Counted from the first letter of the stretch, positions 7,478 to 16,928 are shown. The stretch is DNA of 64,000 nucleotides from Paenibacillus sp. 1_12 (GCF_900114475.1 NZ_FOTE01000008.1:248001-312000); one strand, 5' to 3'. Notes: generated by a model not told the origin, from the letters alone. Program-made: numbers and translations.

Positions 7478-9121
7478 ATGAAAATGAAAAAATTACTGGT
7501 CCCTGTACTGAGCTTATCGATGCTGGTCCCTGTTATCCCAATGGCTGCTTACGCAGAAACGGCCCCAATGGCGTCGATGGCAACTGTGAATACACCTGCA
7601 GCGGATTTGAGAGCAGCTCTGGATAACCTTTTATCCGAACACTTCGTACTGGCAGTCACGGCGATGACGAAAGCTTATGACGGATCACCAGATGCAGCCG
7701 CCGCTTATAAGGCACTGGATCAAAATGCTCTGGATATGCAGCCTGCTATTGCATCGCTTTATGGTGAGGCTGGTGGTATGGAATTCGAGCGGATCTTTCG
7801 TGCCCATAACAAATACACCGACGATGTAGTCAAAGGATTGAAGGCAAACGATCCTTCCGCAGTGAAGAAAGCCCAAGACCAAATTCAGGGCTTTGTCGTT
7901 GAATTTGCCAAATTCCTCGCAACGGCAACCGGCGGCAAGCTTCCTGAGCAAGCAGCGGCTGATGTTATCCGTTCCCATGAGAAGCACGTTCAGGATACGT
8001 TTGACAGCTATGTAAAAGGTGACCTAACCGGAGCTTACGATACATTCCGCGTCGGCTTCAACGAAATGTTCGCTATCAGTAAAGCGTTGGCAACTGCCAT
8101 AACTACACAAATGCCGGAAAAGTTCGCGAACAGCAAAGCCGATACACCAGCAGCCGATCTGAGATCGGCACTGAACAGCCTCGCATCCGAGCATTTCGCA
8201 CTGTCAGCACTGGAAATGCCGAAGCAATATGAAGGCTCCAAGGATTACAATGCTCTGATTCGTGCAGAAGCTGGCAATACCGTGGACTTTAAAGCGGCAG
8301 TAACCTCCATCTATGGGATTGACGGTGGGAATGCCTTTGAGAAAATTTGGGTAGGCGATCATATCCATGCACAAAGTGACATCGTGATAGCGACTAAAAA
8401 TGGTGATGCCGCAGCTCTGGCAGCAGCCAAGCAGCGTATCAGCAAATTCGTAACTGAATTCGGAGCATTTTTGGGAACAGCGACTGGCGAGAATTTGCCA
8501 ACCAAGGGTGCACAGGACGCTTTGCGGGCGCATGAAGATCAGGTTCAACAAACGTTTGATCAATATGTAGCCCAAAATTATGATGCTTCTTATGCAACGT
8601 TCCGTGAAGGCTACAAATTTATGTTTGGTGTAGGGCAGGCTTTGGGTGGGGCGATTGTTACACAAAACAATGCTAAATTTCAGATCCCTATGACTACAAC
8701 GCCAGCACCGGCTCCAACCCCAGCAGGCCCTGTGAACATGACCAAGGTATGGATGAAGCTGAACAGCAACGAGCTGAAAATCAATGATAAAGCAATCATG
8801 ATGGATACCGCTCCATTCATGTCCGGTGACAACACATACATCCCGCTGCGTTATTTGAGTGAAGGCATCGGTGCAGAAGTGATGTGGAATGATGCGACTA
8901 AAGAAGTTGGAGTTAAAGCCGGAAGCAGCATGCTGAAATTCTGGATCGGCAAAGACTTCATGGAAGTTAACGGAGTGAGACAAAATATCGGGGCACAAGT
9001 CTACATCAATAAAGATGGCCGCACAGTCGTTCCGCTTCGTTTTATTACAGAGCTTCTGGGGTGGACCGTAACCTGGAATGAAGGGGATAATTCGATTACC
9101 CTAACCCAAGCGATGAAATGA
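7478..9121 (+). CDS. Secreted protein: two helical repeats plus copper amine oxidase N domain
   Basis: 547 aa. Residues 1-26 are a signal peptide ending AYAET. Two about 175-residue copies of an all-helical domain follow (about 39-215 and 223-398); both begin TPAADLR(S/A)AL with SEHF and contain SLYG/SIYG, ATATGxxLP, HExHVQDTFD or HEDQVQQTFD, and YATFREGYKFMF or YDTFRVGFNEMF. A Pro/Thr linker (about 405-418) leads to a copper amine oxidase N-like domain (about 424-547: NELKINDKAIMM, YIPLRYLSEGIGAEVMW, VPLRFITELLGWTV). In Paenibacillus this last domain is usually a surface-retention or binding module rather than an oxidase. Single gene; start set by AGAGGAATTGAT. Ligand unknown. Confidence 0.8.
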   Translation: MKMKKLLVPVLSLSMLVPVIPMAAYAETAPMASMATVNTPAADLRAALDNLLSEHFVLAVTAMTKAYDGSPDAAAAYKALDQNALDMQPAIASLYGEAGGMEFERIFRAHNKYTDDVVKGLKANDPSAVKKAQDQIQGFVVEFAKFLATATGGKLPEQAAADVIRSHEKHVQDTFDSYVKGDLTGAYDTFRVGFNEMFAISKALATAITTQMPEKFANSKADTPAADLRSALNSLASEHFALSALEMPKQYEGSKDYNALIRAEAGNTVDFKAAVTSIYGIDGGNAFEKIWVGDHIHAQSDIVIATKNGDAAALAAAKQRISKFVTEFGAFLGTATGENLPTKGAQDALRAHEDQVQQTFDQYVAQNYDASYATFREGYKFMFGVGQALGGAIVTQNNAKFQIPMTTTPAPAPTPAGPVNMTKVWMKLNSNELKINDKAIMMDTAPFMSGDNTYIPLRYLSEGIGAEVMWNDATKEVGVKAGSSMLKFWIGKDFMEVNGVRQNIGAQVYINKDGRTVVPLRFITELLGWTVTWNEGDNSITLTQAMK

Positions 9122-9226
9122 TCCTTGACATACAGCGATTCCACGGAGAGGAAAATCGGCAACAGACGTTTTCATTGGAGTCATGTATAATATCATTCAT
9201 AACGGTTGAGTAGGGGCGGGATATAA

Positions 9227-10879
9227 GTGGGTATTACGGTAAGAGAAGCTATGCGGATTGGAGGTCTTGTCCGATGTAAGGTCGTTGCCGGAGAAGGTGG
9301 ACTGGATCGCGTCATCGATTCGATAACCGTCATGGAAGTACCTGATGTAATTCGGTGGCTGAAAGGTAACGTGCTCCTGCTATCGAGCTTATATCCCATT
9401 AAAGACGACACGGAAGCGATCAACCAACTGGTGCAGCAGTTAAACGAAGTCAACAGTGCCGCATTAGCAATTAAGACCAGACAATATGTGCAGGAAATTC
9501 CTAAAGCCATCATCGAAGCCGGAAATCGAATCCAACTGCCTATTATCGAAATAGCTAGTGAAGTGTCCTATTTGGAAATCATGACTCCTTTGATGGAGCT
9601 GATTGTGCGCAAAGCGGACCCAGGAAAAGAGCAGCTGGAGTCATATTTCCAATGGATTACGGAGTTGGCGATGGGAGGTAAAGGAATAACGGCGTTGATC
9701 GATGCTGTGGAGCAGGTAACCCTTAATCAGATCACGGTCGGTTCTGAATTGTGCAGTATGGATCTGAATAAAGGCATGGAAGTCAGTCCCTTAACCCGAG
9801 TGCAAAAAAATGAACTTATAACAGCCAAGCGGCCGATCCGAATGGTACGCAGTTTGAATCATACCCTTGTTCCTTGTATGGTCACCCCCTTAATATTGAA
9901 CGAAGAACTTGCAGGTGATTATACATGTTGGCATACGCGTAGAGAGTTTCAAGAGCAGGATCTTTGGATTCTCGAACGCACAAGGGTATTGATTGCGATG
10001 GAATTTCTCAAAATCATGACCAAGACAGAAGTGGAGCAGACCTACAAGGATCATTTGTTAGCGGAGGTGCTGCTGGGACAGGTTCAGGATCAGTTGGCAG
10101 CGTTGGAACAGGCAACAAGATTTGGCTGGGATTTATCCAAAAGCTATGACGTTTTGTGCATCGCAGTCAATCCTGCGAATGAATCTAAAGTACAATCCTC
10201 TGAGAATGAAACAGTTAGATTCCAAGAGCCTTCAGTCAGGCTGCTGTCAAAGGTCCAGTCATTTTTTCGATTTGAAGAGGATAAGGCTATAGTTACCTTT
10301 CTAAAAGGGAACATTATTATACTTAGCAATCAAGGAAACTCGCCACATACCCAGAACTATTCTGGGTTTCAAGGGAATGTCAGGAGACTGGCAGAAGCGG
10401 TTCAACAATATCTTAGCGACGCGTATGAGAGAATGTCTTTCTTTGTAGGTATGGGTCGAGGTTATCCGGGTTTTGATGGCATTCAACAGGGATATTCCGA
10501 GGCGTTAAGAGCGATCCAGCTGGGTAAACCCATTGCAGTGAAAGGGTGTATGCATTATGAAGATCTTGGTGTGTTTCGAATATTGAGTCCATTTCACAAT
10601 CGTGAGGAGCTTGAAAGTCTTTACGAGGGAACGATAGGAAAGCTGGTCAAACATGATACGAATCATCATGGGAATCTGGTAACGACCTTGATCGAGTACT
10701 TTACTAATGACGGCTCTATTACGGATACTGCGGGGAAGCTGTTTATTCACGTAAATACATTAAAATATCGGTTACAAAAAATCGAGCAGCTAACGGATTG
10801 CAATGTTCATGATTCGGAAAAGCGGCTGCTGCTTCATATGGGATTGAAAATACATCAAATGTTAGAGTCGGAAGGGTGA
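9227..10879 (+). CDS. PucR-family transcriptional regulator
   Basis: 550 aa with the PucR architecture. An N-terminal PucR sensor domain (about 1-125) carries TVREAMRIGGL and WLKGNVLLLSS. A middle GGDEF-like region follows, and a C-terminal PucR HTH (about 480-545) has LVTTLIEYFTNDGSITDTAGKL and HVNTLKYRLQKIEQLTD. Family members activate purine, polyamine or other nitrogen-source catabolism. GTG start at 9227 after AGGGGCGGG. The next gene is pyrE, but a strong terminator separates them. The regulated pathway is not evident from the neighbours. Confidence 0.85.
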   Translation: MGITVREAMRIGGLVRCKVVAGEGGLDRVIDSITVMEVPDVIRWLKGNVLLLSSLYPIKDDTEAINQLVQQLNEVNSAALAIKTRQYVQEIPKAIIEAGNRIQLPIIEIASEVSYLEIMTPLMELIVRKADPGKEQLESYFQWITELAMGGKGITALIDAVEQVTLNQITVGSELCSMDLNKGMEVSPLTRVQKNELITAKRPIRMVRSLNHTLVPCMVTPLILNEELAGDYTCWHTRREFQEQDLWILERTRVLIAMEFLKIMTKTEVEQTYKDHLLAEVLLGQVQDQLAALEQATRFGWDLSKSYDVLCIAVNPANESKVQSSENETVRFQEPSVRLLSKVQSFFRFEEDKAIVTFLKGNIIILSNQGNSPHTQNYSGFQGNVRRLAEAVQQYLSDAYERMSFFVGMGRGYPGFDGIQQGYSEALRAIQLGKPIAVKGCMHYEDLGVFRILSPFHNREELESLYEGTIGKLVKHDTNHHGNLVTTLIEYFTNDGSITDTAGKLFIHVNTLKYRLQKIEQLTDCNVHDSEKRLLLHMGLKIHQMLESEG

Positions 10880-10934
10880 GTCACAACACTCAGGTCTCAT
10901 ACAAACACGTACCCTCCAAAATGTAATTGGCTAT

Positions 10935-10960
10935 ACCGACGAAAGTCGGTTCTTTTTTTT
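10935..10960 (+). terminator. Rho-independent terminator of the PucR-family gene
   Basis: ACCGAC-GAAA-GTCGGT stem-loop followed by TC and eight Ts. Confidence 0.9.
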
Positions 10961-11031
10961 GTCCGCTGCGACATATATGCGCCTTCCAGTTCTTGATATT
11001 ATTCAATTAATTCAAATGGGGGAGGATCAAC

Positions 11032-11565
11032 ATGGATTATCATCAGTTAGCTGCAAGCCTATATAAGACTGCTTATTTATCAGGAGATTTTAAACTGCGT
11101 TCGGGCCAAAGGTCCAATCAATATTTCGATAAGTACCGCTTTGAAGCTGATCCTGTACTTCTTGCTGAGATCGCTAGAAAATTGAAAAAGCTTGTCCCGG
11201 AGGATACGGGGATTTTGGCTGGTCTGGAGATGGGAGGCATTCCAATTGCAACAGCATTATCCTTGGAAACAGGTATTCCTGCGGCGTTTGTTAGAAAAAA
11301 GGCGAAGGAATATGGGACTTCCAAACTTGCGGAAGGAGCGGATATTACCAACAAAAAGGTTTGTATCATCGAGGACGTAGTCACGACAGGGGGACAAATT
11401 ATTTCAAGTGCGCAGGAGCTTAAAGCATTAGGAGCACATATCGAATTTGTGCTATGTGTTATTGAAAGAGATCCGATAAGTAAAGCTAATCTTGAACAGG
11501 ATGGGCTGACACTCGTTTCCCTGTTTACGATGGACGACTTGTTGCTGGCAGGAAAGGGATCCTGA
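11032..11565 (+). CDS. pyrE: Orotate phosphoribosyltransferase
   Basis: 177 aa. The PRPP-binding motif VCIIEDVVTTGG lies at residues 110-121, and the catalytic loop Lys-rich segment VRKKAKEYGTSK at 88-98. The enzyme makes OMP from orotate and PRPP in pyrimidine synthesis. It is not in a pyr operon here: the neighbours are a PucR regulator and citA. It could therefore be a second or relocated copy, or an orotate/pyrimidine salvage-type PRTase. The start follows GGGGGAGGATCAAC. Confidence 0.85.
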   Translation: MDYHQLAASLYKTAYLSGDFKLRSGQRSNQYFDKYRFEADPVLLAEIARKLKKLVPEDTGILAGLEMGGIPIATALSLETGIPAAFVRKKAKEYGTSKLAEGADITNKKVCIIEDVVTTGGQIISSAQELKALGAHIEFVLCVIERDPISKANLEQDGLTLVSLFTMDDLLLAGKGS

Positions 11566-11643
11566 AATCCCTCTCATGATTAGCATTGGCAGCCAGCGCC
11601 GTTGAAATCGAGTCACTCGCAGCTGTTCCTTAGGTTTCAGCAG

Positions 11644-12735
11644 CTATTCTGGCATCTTACCTGTATATACCGATTGTGGACGGAAGATCCGGTTTACTTG
11701 TGCCTGCTCTAACAGATGTGCGGACCAGCCAACAACTCTTGCTGCTGTGAAGGTGGGCGTAAACAATTCTGAAGGCAGGGCAATCGCGCGCATAATCGAT
11801 GCGGCAAAAAATTCAACATTGGTATAGAGCTGACGGCCCGGCTTGTATTCTTCAAGCAGGGCTATAGCTGTTTTTTCAACATGAACGGCAAGATCAAACC
11901 ATGGGTCATTGCTTGAAAGAGCCTCGGTTACATGACGAAGCGCTTCTGCTCGTGGGTCTCTCGTTTTGTAAATACGATGCCCAAAACCCATCAGTTTATC
12001 GCCTCGTTCCAATGCCTGGCGGATCCATGGTTCTGCATGTTCTTTACTTCCAATCGCATCAAGCATGGCAATGACTTCGGTAGGCGCTCCGCCATGAAGC
12101 GGTCCCTTCATAGCCCCAACAGCCGCACTAACAGCTGAGGCCATATCCGATTGAGTGGACAGCACGACACGGGCAGCGAAAGTTGAGGCATTCATCCCAT
12201 GCTCCATTCCCAGTATGAGATAGGCGTTCAGTGCCTTAACATGAGCCGATTCGGGCTGCTTGCCAGTCAGCATATATAAGAAGTTAGCGGTATGGCTAAG
12301 CTTGCTGTCGGGTTCTATTGGAGCTAGACCCTGCTGGGATCGATAGTTATAAGCAATAATGGTAGGAATAAGTGAAGTTAAGGTGATGGCCTGTTCGATA
12401 GTTGGCGGCCAGCTGAAGGTTTCTCCTGACAGCATAGCAATTGCGGTTTGAAGCACACTCATGATTGGCATTTCCCGGGGAATATTGTCGAGCAGTCTGC
12501 GGACGGACAAAGGCAGTACTCTGCTGTTTGCCAAACGTATCGTAAACTCTTGTTTTTGAGAGTTATCCGGGAGGGTTCCCACCCATAATAAATAAGCAAT
12601 TTCCTCATATTCATAATGAACTGACAGTTCCTTAGCCCAGAATCCTCGATAGATCAAATGTCCATTAATTCCATCTACATGACCAATATCTGTTTCCGCT
12701 GCAACGATACCATCTAAACCGGTAACTTTTGCCAT
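11644..12735 (-). CDS. citA: Citrate synthase, CitA type
   Basis: 363 aa, short type I citrate synthase with catalytic motifs EHGMNASTFAARV, GPLHGGAP, GFGHRIYKTRDPR and FTPTFTAARVVGW. The segment TNVEFFAA carries Glu where most citrate synthases have the catalytic Asp (NVDF). B. subtilis CitA also has NVEF, which supports this assignment. It condenses acetyl-CoA and oxaloacetate, probably as a minor isozyme. The ATG at 12735 lies ten bases after AAAGGG; the upstream GTG is too close to that site. A divergent LysR-type CitR gene is not present. An inverted repeat lies upstream of its promoter. Confidence 0.85.
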   Translation of the reverse strand: MAKVTGLDGIVAAETDIGHVDGINGHLIYRGFWAKELSVHYEYEEIAYLLWVGTLPDNSQKQEFTIRLANSRVLPLSVRRLLDNIPREMPIMSVLQTAIAMLSGETFSWPPTIEQAITLTSLIPTIIAYNYRSQQGLAPIEPDSKLSHTANFLYMLTGKQPESAHVKALNAYLILGMEHGMNASTFAARVVLSTQSDMASAVSAAVGAMKGPLHGGAPTEVIAMLDAIGSKEHAEPWIRQALERGDKLMGFGHRIYKTRDPRAEALRHVTEALSSNDPWFDLAVHVEKTAIALLEEYKPGRQLYTNVEFFAASIMRAIALPSELFTPTFTAARVVGWSAHLLEQAQVNRIFRPQSVYTGKMPE

Positions 12736-12765
12736 CGTGTTCACACCCTTTCATTATATAATTCA

Positions 12766-12794
12766 AGTATAAGATGTTATTGTTATAAAGTAAA
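12766..12794 (-). promoter_or_regulatory. SigA-type promoter of citA
   Basis: Minus strand TTTACT (12789-12794), 17-base spacer, TATACT (12766-12771), about 30 bases before the start codon. Confidence 0.55.
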
Positions 12795-12822
12795 TTTATA
12801 TGTTTTTATAATACATATAAAT
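12794..12822. promoter_or_regulatory. Inverted repeat abutting the citA -35 element
   Basis: Perfect 10-bp arms ATTTATATGT and ACATATAAAT, separated by nine bases. The position just upstream of the -35 element suits an activator or repressor operator. It is AT-rich, so chance is possible. Confidence 0.45.
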
Positions 12823-12956
12823 AATTTTAATCAAAATTTGAATCCGTATAAAGCTGGAAATTCATAGCTAACGGGTTTATGATGGGCTATAGATAGTAGC
12901 AGATAAACAGATGCAGCAGTTATACAGATGAAGCGAATGTCAGGAGGATACAGGGA

Positions 12957-13964
12957 ATGCACAAGAAAGCCATATTCTTGGCCGAGCAGGGTAACGCCAT
13001 GGTGAATCGGGTATTTGATGGAAATGTTATGGATAGGCTTAATCAGCAGGTAGAGCTGCAGCCAGTATGGATAAATCCGAGTAATGCCAAGCAACACGAG
13101 GATGAGCTTGCTGGAGTGGAAATTGCTTTTTCTACATGGGGGCTTCCCTTGTTCACAGCGGAAGAACTCCAAACCTATTTGCCTAATCTGAAAATATTAT
13201 TTTATGCTGCCGGGTCCGTTCAACGCTTTGCAAGAGAGTACATATCACGTGATTGTGCTGTTGTCAGCACTTGGGCTGCTAACGCGGTACCAGTTGCCGA
13301 ATATACGGCTGCTCAAATTGTGTTAGCCAACAAAGGTTATTTTCAAACATCACTTCATTGCAAGCGCAATCATGAAGAAAGCCAACAAAGTGCCCGGCTT
13401 TATCCGGGTAATTACGCAGCGCGAGTGGGTATTCTCGGTGCTGGTATGATCGGCAAAAAAGTGATTGAGCTGCTGAGACCCTACGATATTCAGATTGACG
13501 TATTCGATCCTTACTTGCCTGATCCCATTGCCGCTAGTCTTGGTGTACGTAAAACCGATCTGATCGATATTTTTACGAACTGTGATGTCATCTCCAATCA
13601 TTTGGCTAATCTGCCAGCTACAGTAGGAATGATAAATAAGCAGCATTTTGAACGGATGAAACCGCACGCGACTTTTCTTAATACGGGCCGCGGCGCTCAA
13701 ATTGTGGAAGAAGATCTGATACAAGCATTGCGCGATACACCTACAAGGACGGCGGTCTTGGATGTGACTTATCCCGAGCCTGTAAGTCGTGACAGCGCTT
13801 TCTTGGGGATGGATAACGTAATTCTAACTCCGCATATCGCAGGGAGTATGGGCAATGAGGTGGCAAGAATGGGCCACTATGCTGCCGGTGAATGTGAACG
13901 CTATTTAAGTGGTGTCCCATTGCAATATCAGGTTACACTAAGTATGCTGGAAACAATGGCATGA
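12957..13964 (+). CDS. D-isomer-specific 2-hydroxyacid dehydrogenase family
   Basis: 335 aa. The NAD-binding Rossmann motif VGILGAGMIGKKV lies near residue 159. The catalytic Arg/Glu/His triad positions fall in SNHLANLP, LNTGRGAQIVEEDLI, DVTYPEP and LTPHIAGS. It interconverts a 2-oxoacid and a D-2-hydroxyacid with NAD(P)H, substrate unknown. AGGAGG lies nine bases before the ATG. It is the first gene of a same-strand run with a TIM-barrel isomerase and an AraC regulator, so a sugar-acid substrate is plausible (inference). Confidence 0.8.
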   Translation: MHKKAIFLAEQGNAMVNRVFDGNVMDRLNQQVELQPVWINPSNAKQHEDELAGVEIAFSTWGLPLFTAEELQTYLPNLKILFYAAGSVQRFAREYISRDCAVVSTWAANAVPVAEYTAAQIVLANKGYFQTSLHCKRNHEESQQSARLYPGNYAARVGILGAGMIGKKVIELLRPYDIQIDVFDPYLPDPIAASLGVRKTDLIDIFTNCDVISNHLANLPATVGMINKQHFERMKPHATFLNTGRGAQIVEEDLIQALRDTPTRTAVLDVTYPEPVSRDSAFLGMDNVILTPHIAGSMGNEVARMGHYAAGECERYLSGVPLQYQVTLSMLETMA

Positions 13965-14009
13965 TCCACAATATACAAGTAGCAATATTTGTAAATGGGA
14001 GGTTGTTGA

Positions 14010-14780
14010 ATGATTAAGACAGGACTTTTATCCGTTACTTTTCGTCAGCTGTCTCCGCTTGAAATTATTCAGCTTGCCGCACAGGCCGGCTTGCAGGCCA
14101 TCGAATGGGGCGGAGATATTCATGTGCCTCACGGGGATGTGAATCGGGCTAAGGAAGTAAAGGACTGGACCGAATCTGCGGGGATTGCTATTGCCTCCTA
14201 CGGCTCCTACTACCGAGTCGGGTGCATGAATAAAGATGGCTTGTCCTTCGATAAGGTTCTTGAATCGGCAGCAGCATTGCAGGCTCCTGCGATCCGGGTA
14301 TGGGCAGGAGATCAAGGCTCGGCTAAGGTTGACGAAGCATGGTGGGACAAGGTAATAACCGACGGTGCAAGAATCGCTGATCTGGCGCAAAGAGCTGGAA
14401 TTACTGTTGATTTTGAATATCATAGAAATACATTGACAGATACACGCGAAACAGCGGTCCGTTTACTTAATGGAATCGGGCATCCAAATATTCGCTGCAA
14501 CTGGCAGCCATCGGTCGCACTAACTATCGATCAAAGGCAGCAGGATTTACGAGCGGTATTGCCTTGGTTAGCCAATATTCATGTGTTTCAGTGGGAGCCA
14601 GGAGTACGCAAGCCATTGGCAGAAGGCGCGAAGGAATGGAGCGATTATATCAGCATCATCCGTGAGGCTCCTGGTCAGCGTTATGCGATGCTGGAGTTTG
14701 TCAAGGATGACGATCCGCAGCAGTTTTTGGCAGATGCCGGGATTTTGAAACAAGTGGTTGCCAGCAGCCTGTCTAATTAA
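14010..14780 (+). CDS. Sugar phosphate isomerase/epimerase (TIM barrel)
   Basis: 256 aa AP-endonuclease-2-like TIM barrel. Features include LEIIQLAAQAGLQAIEWGGDIHVP near the N-terminus, a DFEYHRNT metal-ligand strand, NIHVFQW and a late MLEFVKDD strand. Members isomerise or epimerise sugars and inositol derivatives using a divalent metal. It starts 45 bases after the dehydrogenase with a GGGAGGTTG site, and the AraC regulator follows 48 bases later. Confidence 0.8.
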   Translation: MIKTGLLSVTFRQLSPLEIIQLAAQAGLQAIEWGGDIHVPHGDVNRAKEVKDWTESAGIAIASYGSYYRVGCMNKDGLSFDKVLESAAALQAPAIRVWAGDQGSAKVDEAWWDKVITDGARIADLAQRAGITVDFEYHRNTLTDTRETAVRLLNGIGHPNIRCNWQPSVALTIDQRQQDLRAVLPWLANIHVFQWEPGVRKPLAEGAKEWSDYISIIREAPGQRYAMLEFVKDDDPQQFLADAGILKQVVASSLSN

Positions 14781-14828
14781 ACAGGTGACTCGCTTTAAGA
14801 TTACCGGATGTTGAAAGGGTTGTGAGCA

Positions 14829-15629
14829 ATGAGCGGAATTCATCTCTACGAGAGCAAGCATCGGGAAAGCTACGAAGTGAATGTCCATCACCATAATAAT
14901 TATCAAATATTGTATGCGATTGAAGGGGAAGGCTCCATCCAGCTGGATGGAGTCAAGCACGCGGTCGAACAAGAGTGCGCGGCAATTATATTTCCGCATT
15001 CGAAGCATGCCGTTTCCTCGGACTCGCATCTGACGCTGCTGGTTATGGAATTCGATGCTGCGCTGATGCAGGATGCTTTTGCTTCAAGATGGAAGGCAGA
15101 TACGATTGACGGCTCCATCCTGCTGCGGCTCAATTCGGTTAGCGGCAACGAGCTGAGACAACTGCTGCGCAAGCTGCTGTTCGAGCAAAAGCAGGAGGAC
15201 TCGCTCAGCCAATGGGCGATGCAAATTCATCTGTTGGAGGTGCTGCTGCTGCTCGCCCGGGCCAAGCAGAGCTCACAATTTACCGATGCGAATGGATTGC
15301 GTGCCGAACGAATTCGCTCCTATATCGATTCCCACTACTTCGAGCCTTTGATGCCGGGCGAGCTCGCCCAAAGGCTTGGGATTAGCTCCCGCCGCGCCGC
15401 TCATATATTTAAAGAGCAATACCAGCTGACCCTTCTGCAATATTTGACAGAGGTACGAATGAGCACAGCCATGAAGCTGCTTGCAGAAACGGATAAGGAT
15501 ATCGTTTCTATTGGTTTCGAGGTCGGCTACGAGTCACTTCCTACTTTTTACCGCACGTTCAAGAGTTACGTCGAGCTTTCACCAAATAAATATAGGCAGC
15601 AGTACCGAAATCCCGACCAGTCCGTCTGA
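14829..15629 (+). CDS. AraC-family transcriptional regulator
   Basis: 266 aa. An N-terminal cupin-type effector domain (VNVHHHNNYQILYAIEGEGSI, IIFPHSKHAV) is followed by a C-terminal pair of HTH motifs (ELAQRLGISSRRAAHIFKEQY, then KDIVSIGFEVGYESLPTFYRTFK ending SPNKYR). It likely activates the adjacent sugar genes in response to a sugar or sugar acid (inference). The gene ends in a terminator, and a new transcription unit (Gfo/Idh/MocA, DUF993, isomerase) begins about 150 bases later. Confidence 0.85.
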   Translation: MSGIHLYESKHRESYEVNVHHHNNYQILYAIEGEGSIQLDGVKHAVEQECAAIIFPHSKHAVSSDSHLTLLVMEFDAALMQDAFASRWKADTIDGSILLRLNSVSGNELRQLLRKLLFEQKQEDSLSQWAMQIHLLEVLLLLARAKQSSQFTDANGLRAERIRSYIDSHYFEPLMPGELAQRLGISSRRAAHIFKEQYQLTLLQYLTEVRMSTAMKLLAETDKDIVSIGFEVGYESLPTFYRTFKSYVELSPNKYRQQYRNPDQSV

Positions 15630-15640
15630 GCGGGTTTTTT
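15612..15640 (+). terminator. Rho-independent terminator at the end of the AraC gene
   Basis: Short CCCG/CGGG stem overlapping the stop codon region, followed by six Ts. Confidence 0.6.
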
Positions 15641-15776
15641 GTGATTTACACAAAAACGCTTCCATATCTGAGAATTTTACTCCAATCTGATAAGACGTTC
15701 TTACGGATAACAGCTATGCTGGAAAAGTATCAATAACGGAAAACGATGATGATAAACGAAAAGGAGCTGCAACTAT

Positions 15777-16928
15777 ATGACGGTACACACAATAGGGATT
15801 ATTATGAACGGAGTTACAGGAAGAATGGGGACGAATCAGCATCTTGTTCGTTCGATTTTGGCTATTCGCCAGCAAGGCGGCGTGACTTTACCGAATGGTG
15901 ATATTATTATGCCGGATCCGATTCTGGTAGGCAGACAAGAGCATAAAGTCAAAGCATTGGCAGAAAAACACGGCGTTACACGTTGGAGCACGGATTTGGA
16001 CGCTTGCTTGGCGGATCCAGCGAATCGGGTATATTTTGACTCCCAAACGACCGTGCATCGCGCGGCAAGCATTAAGAAAGCAATCGCGGCAGGTAAAGAT
16101 ATTTATTGTGAAAAACCTACGGATTCGAGCTTGGAAGGGTCTTTGGAGCTTGCTCGTTTGGCAGTTCAGGCTGGTGTTAAGAACGGTGTCGTTCAGGATA
16201 AGCTGTTCCTGCCAGGTTTGCTGAAGCTGAAACGTCTGGTAGATTCCGGGTTTTTCGGGAAAATTTTATCAGTTCGTATGGAGTTCGGTTATTGGGTATT
16301 TGAAGGAGATTGGCAGCCAGGACAACGTCCTTCATGGAACTATCGCAAGGAAGATGGCGGTGGCATTATTGTCGATATGTTCGCTCACTGGCGCTACGTA
16401 TTGGACAACCTGTTCGGTAAAGTAAAGTCGATCTCCTGCCTGGGCATAACGCATATTCCTGAGCGTGTGGATGAAAATGGGGAACGTTATAAAGCTACAG
16501 CTGATGATTCCGCTTATGCAACCTTCCTGTTGGAAGGCGATATTGTGGTGCAGGCGAATTCTTCGTGGGCCGTACGCGTAGATCGCGATGACCTGCTGAC
16601 GATCCAGGTAGATGGCACGGAAGGTAGTGCGGTTGCTGGTCTGCGTGATTGCAAAGTACAGCATCGTGTGAATACACCGAAACCTGTATGGAATCCGGAT
16701 ATTGAGAATCCGTTCGCATTTACAGAACAATGGGTAGATGTTCCCGCGAACCAAATTTTCGACAATGGCTTCAAGGTTCAATGGGAATTGTTCCTTAAGC
16801 ATCTTGTTATCGATACACCGTTCCCTTGGGACCTGCTGGAAGGTGCTAAAGGAACGCAAACATCCGATCTTGGGCTTCAATCATGGAAAGAACGTCAATG
16901 GGTAGATGTTCCAGACTTAAAACTGTAA
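15777..16928 (+). CDS. Gfo/Idh/MocA-family sugar dehydrogenase
   Basis: 383 aa. The N-terminal Rossmann domain (GIIMNGVTGRMGTNQHLVRSI) includes the family EKP motif (DIYCEKPTD, about residue 112), and a C-terminal alpha/beta dimerisation domain has DMFAHWRYVLDNLFG. It oxidises or reduces a sugar or cyclitol hydroxyl with NAD(P). It starts with AAAGGAG and leads a three-gene unit with the DUF993 and isomerase genes; spacing to the next gene is 39 bases. Confidence 0.85.
   Translation: MTVHTIGIIMNGVTGRMGTNQHLVRSILAIRQQGGVTLPNGDIIMPDPILVGRQEHKVKALAEKHGVTRWSTDLDACLADPANRVYFDSQTTVHRAASIKKAIAAGKDIYCEKPTDSSLEGSLELARLAVQAGVKNGVVQDKLFLPGLLKLKRLVDSGFFGKILSVRMEFGYWVFEGDWQPGQRPSWNYRKEDGGGIIVDMFAHWRYVLDNLFGKVKSISCLGITHIPERVDENGERYKATADDSAYATFLLEGDIVVQANSSWAVRVDRDDLLTIQVDGTEGSAVAGLRDCKVQHRVNTPKPVWNPDIENPFAFTEQWVDVPANQIFDNGFKVQWELFLKHLVIDTPFPWDLLEGAKGTQTSDLGLQSWKERQWVDVPDLKL

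Noticed and set aside
8204-8998. 264-codon minus-strand frame
   Set aside because: Fully antisense to the secreted duplicated-domain protein; the reading has no family and no ribosome site.
16332-16880. 182-codon minus-strand frame
   Set aside because: Antisense to a well-supported Gfo/Idh/MocA gene.
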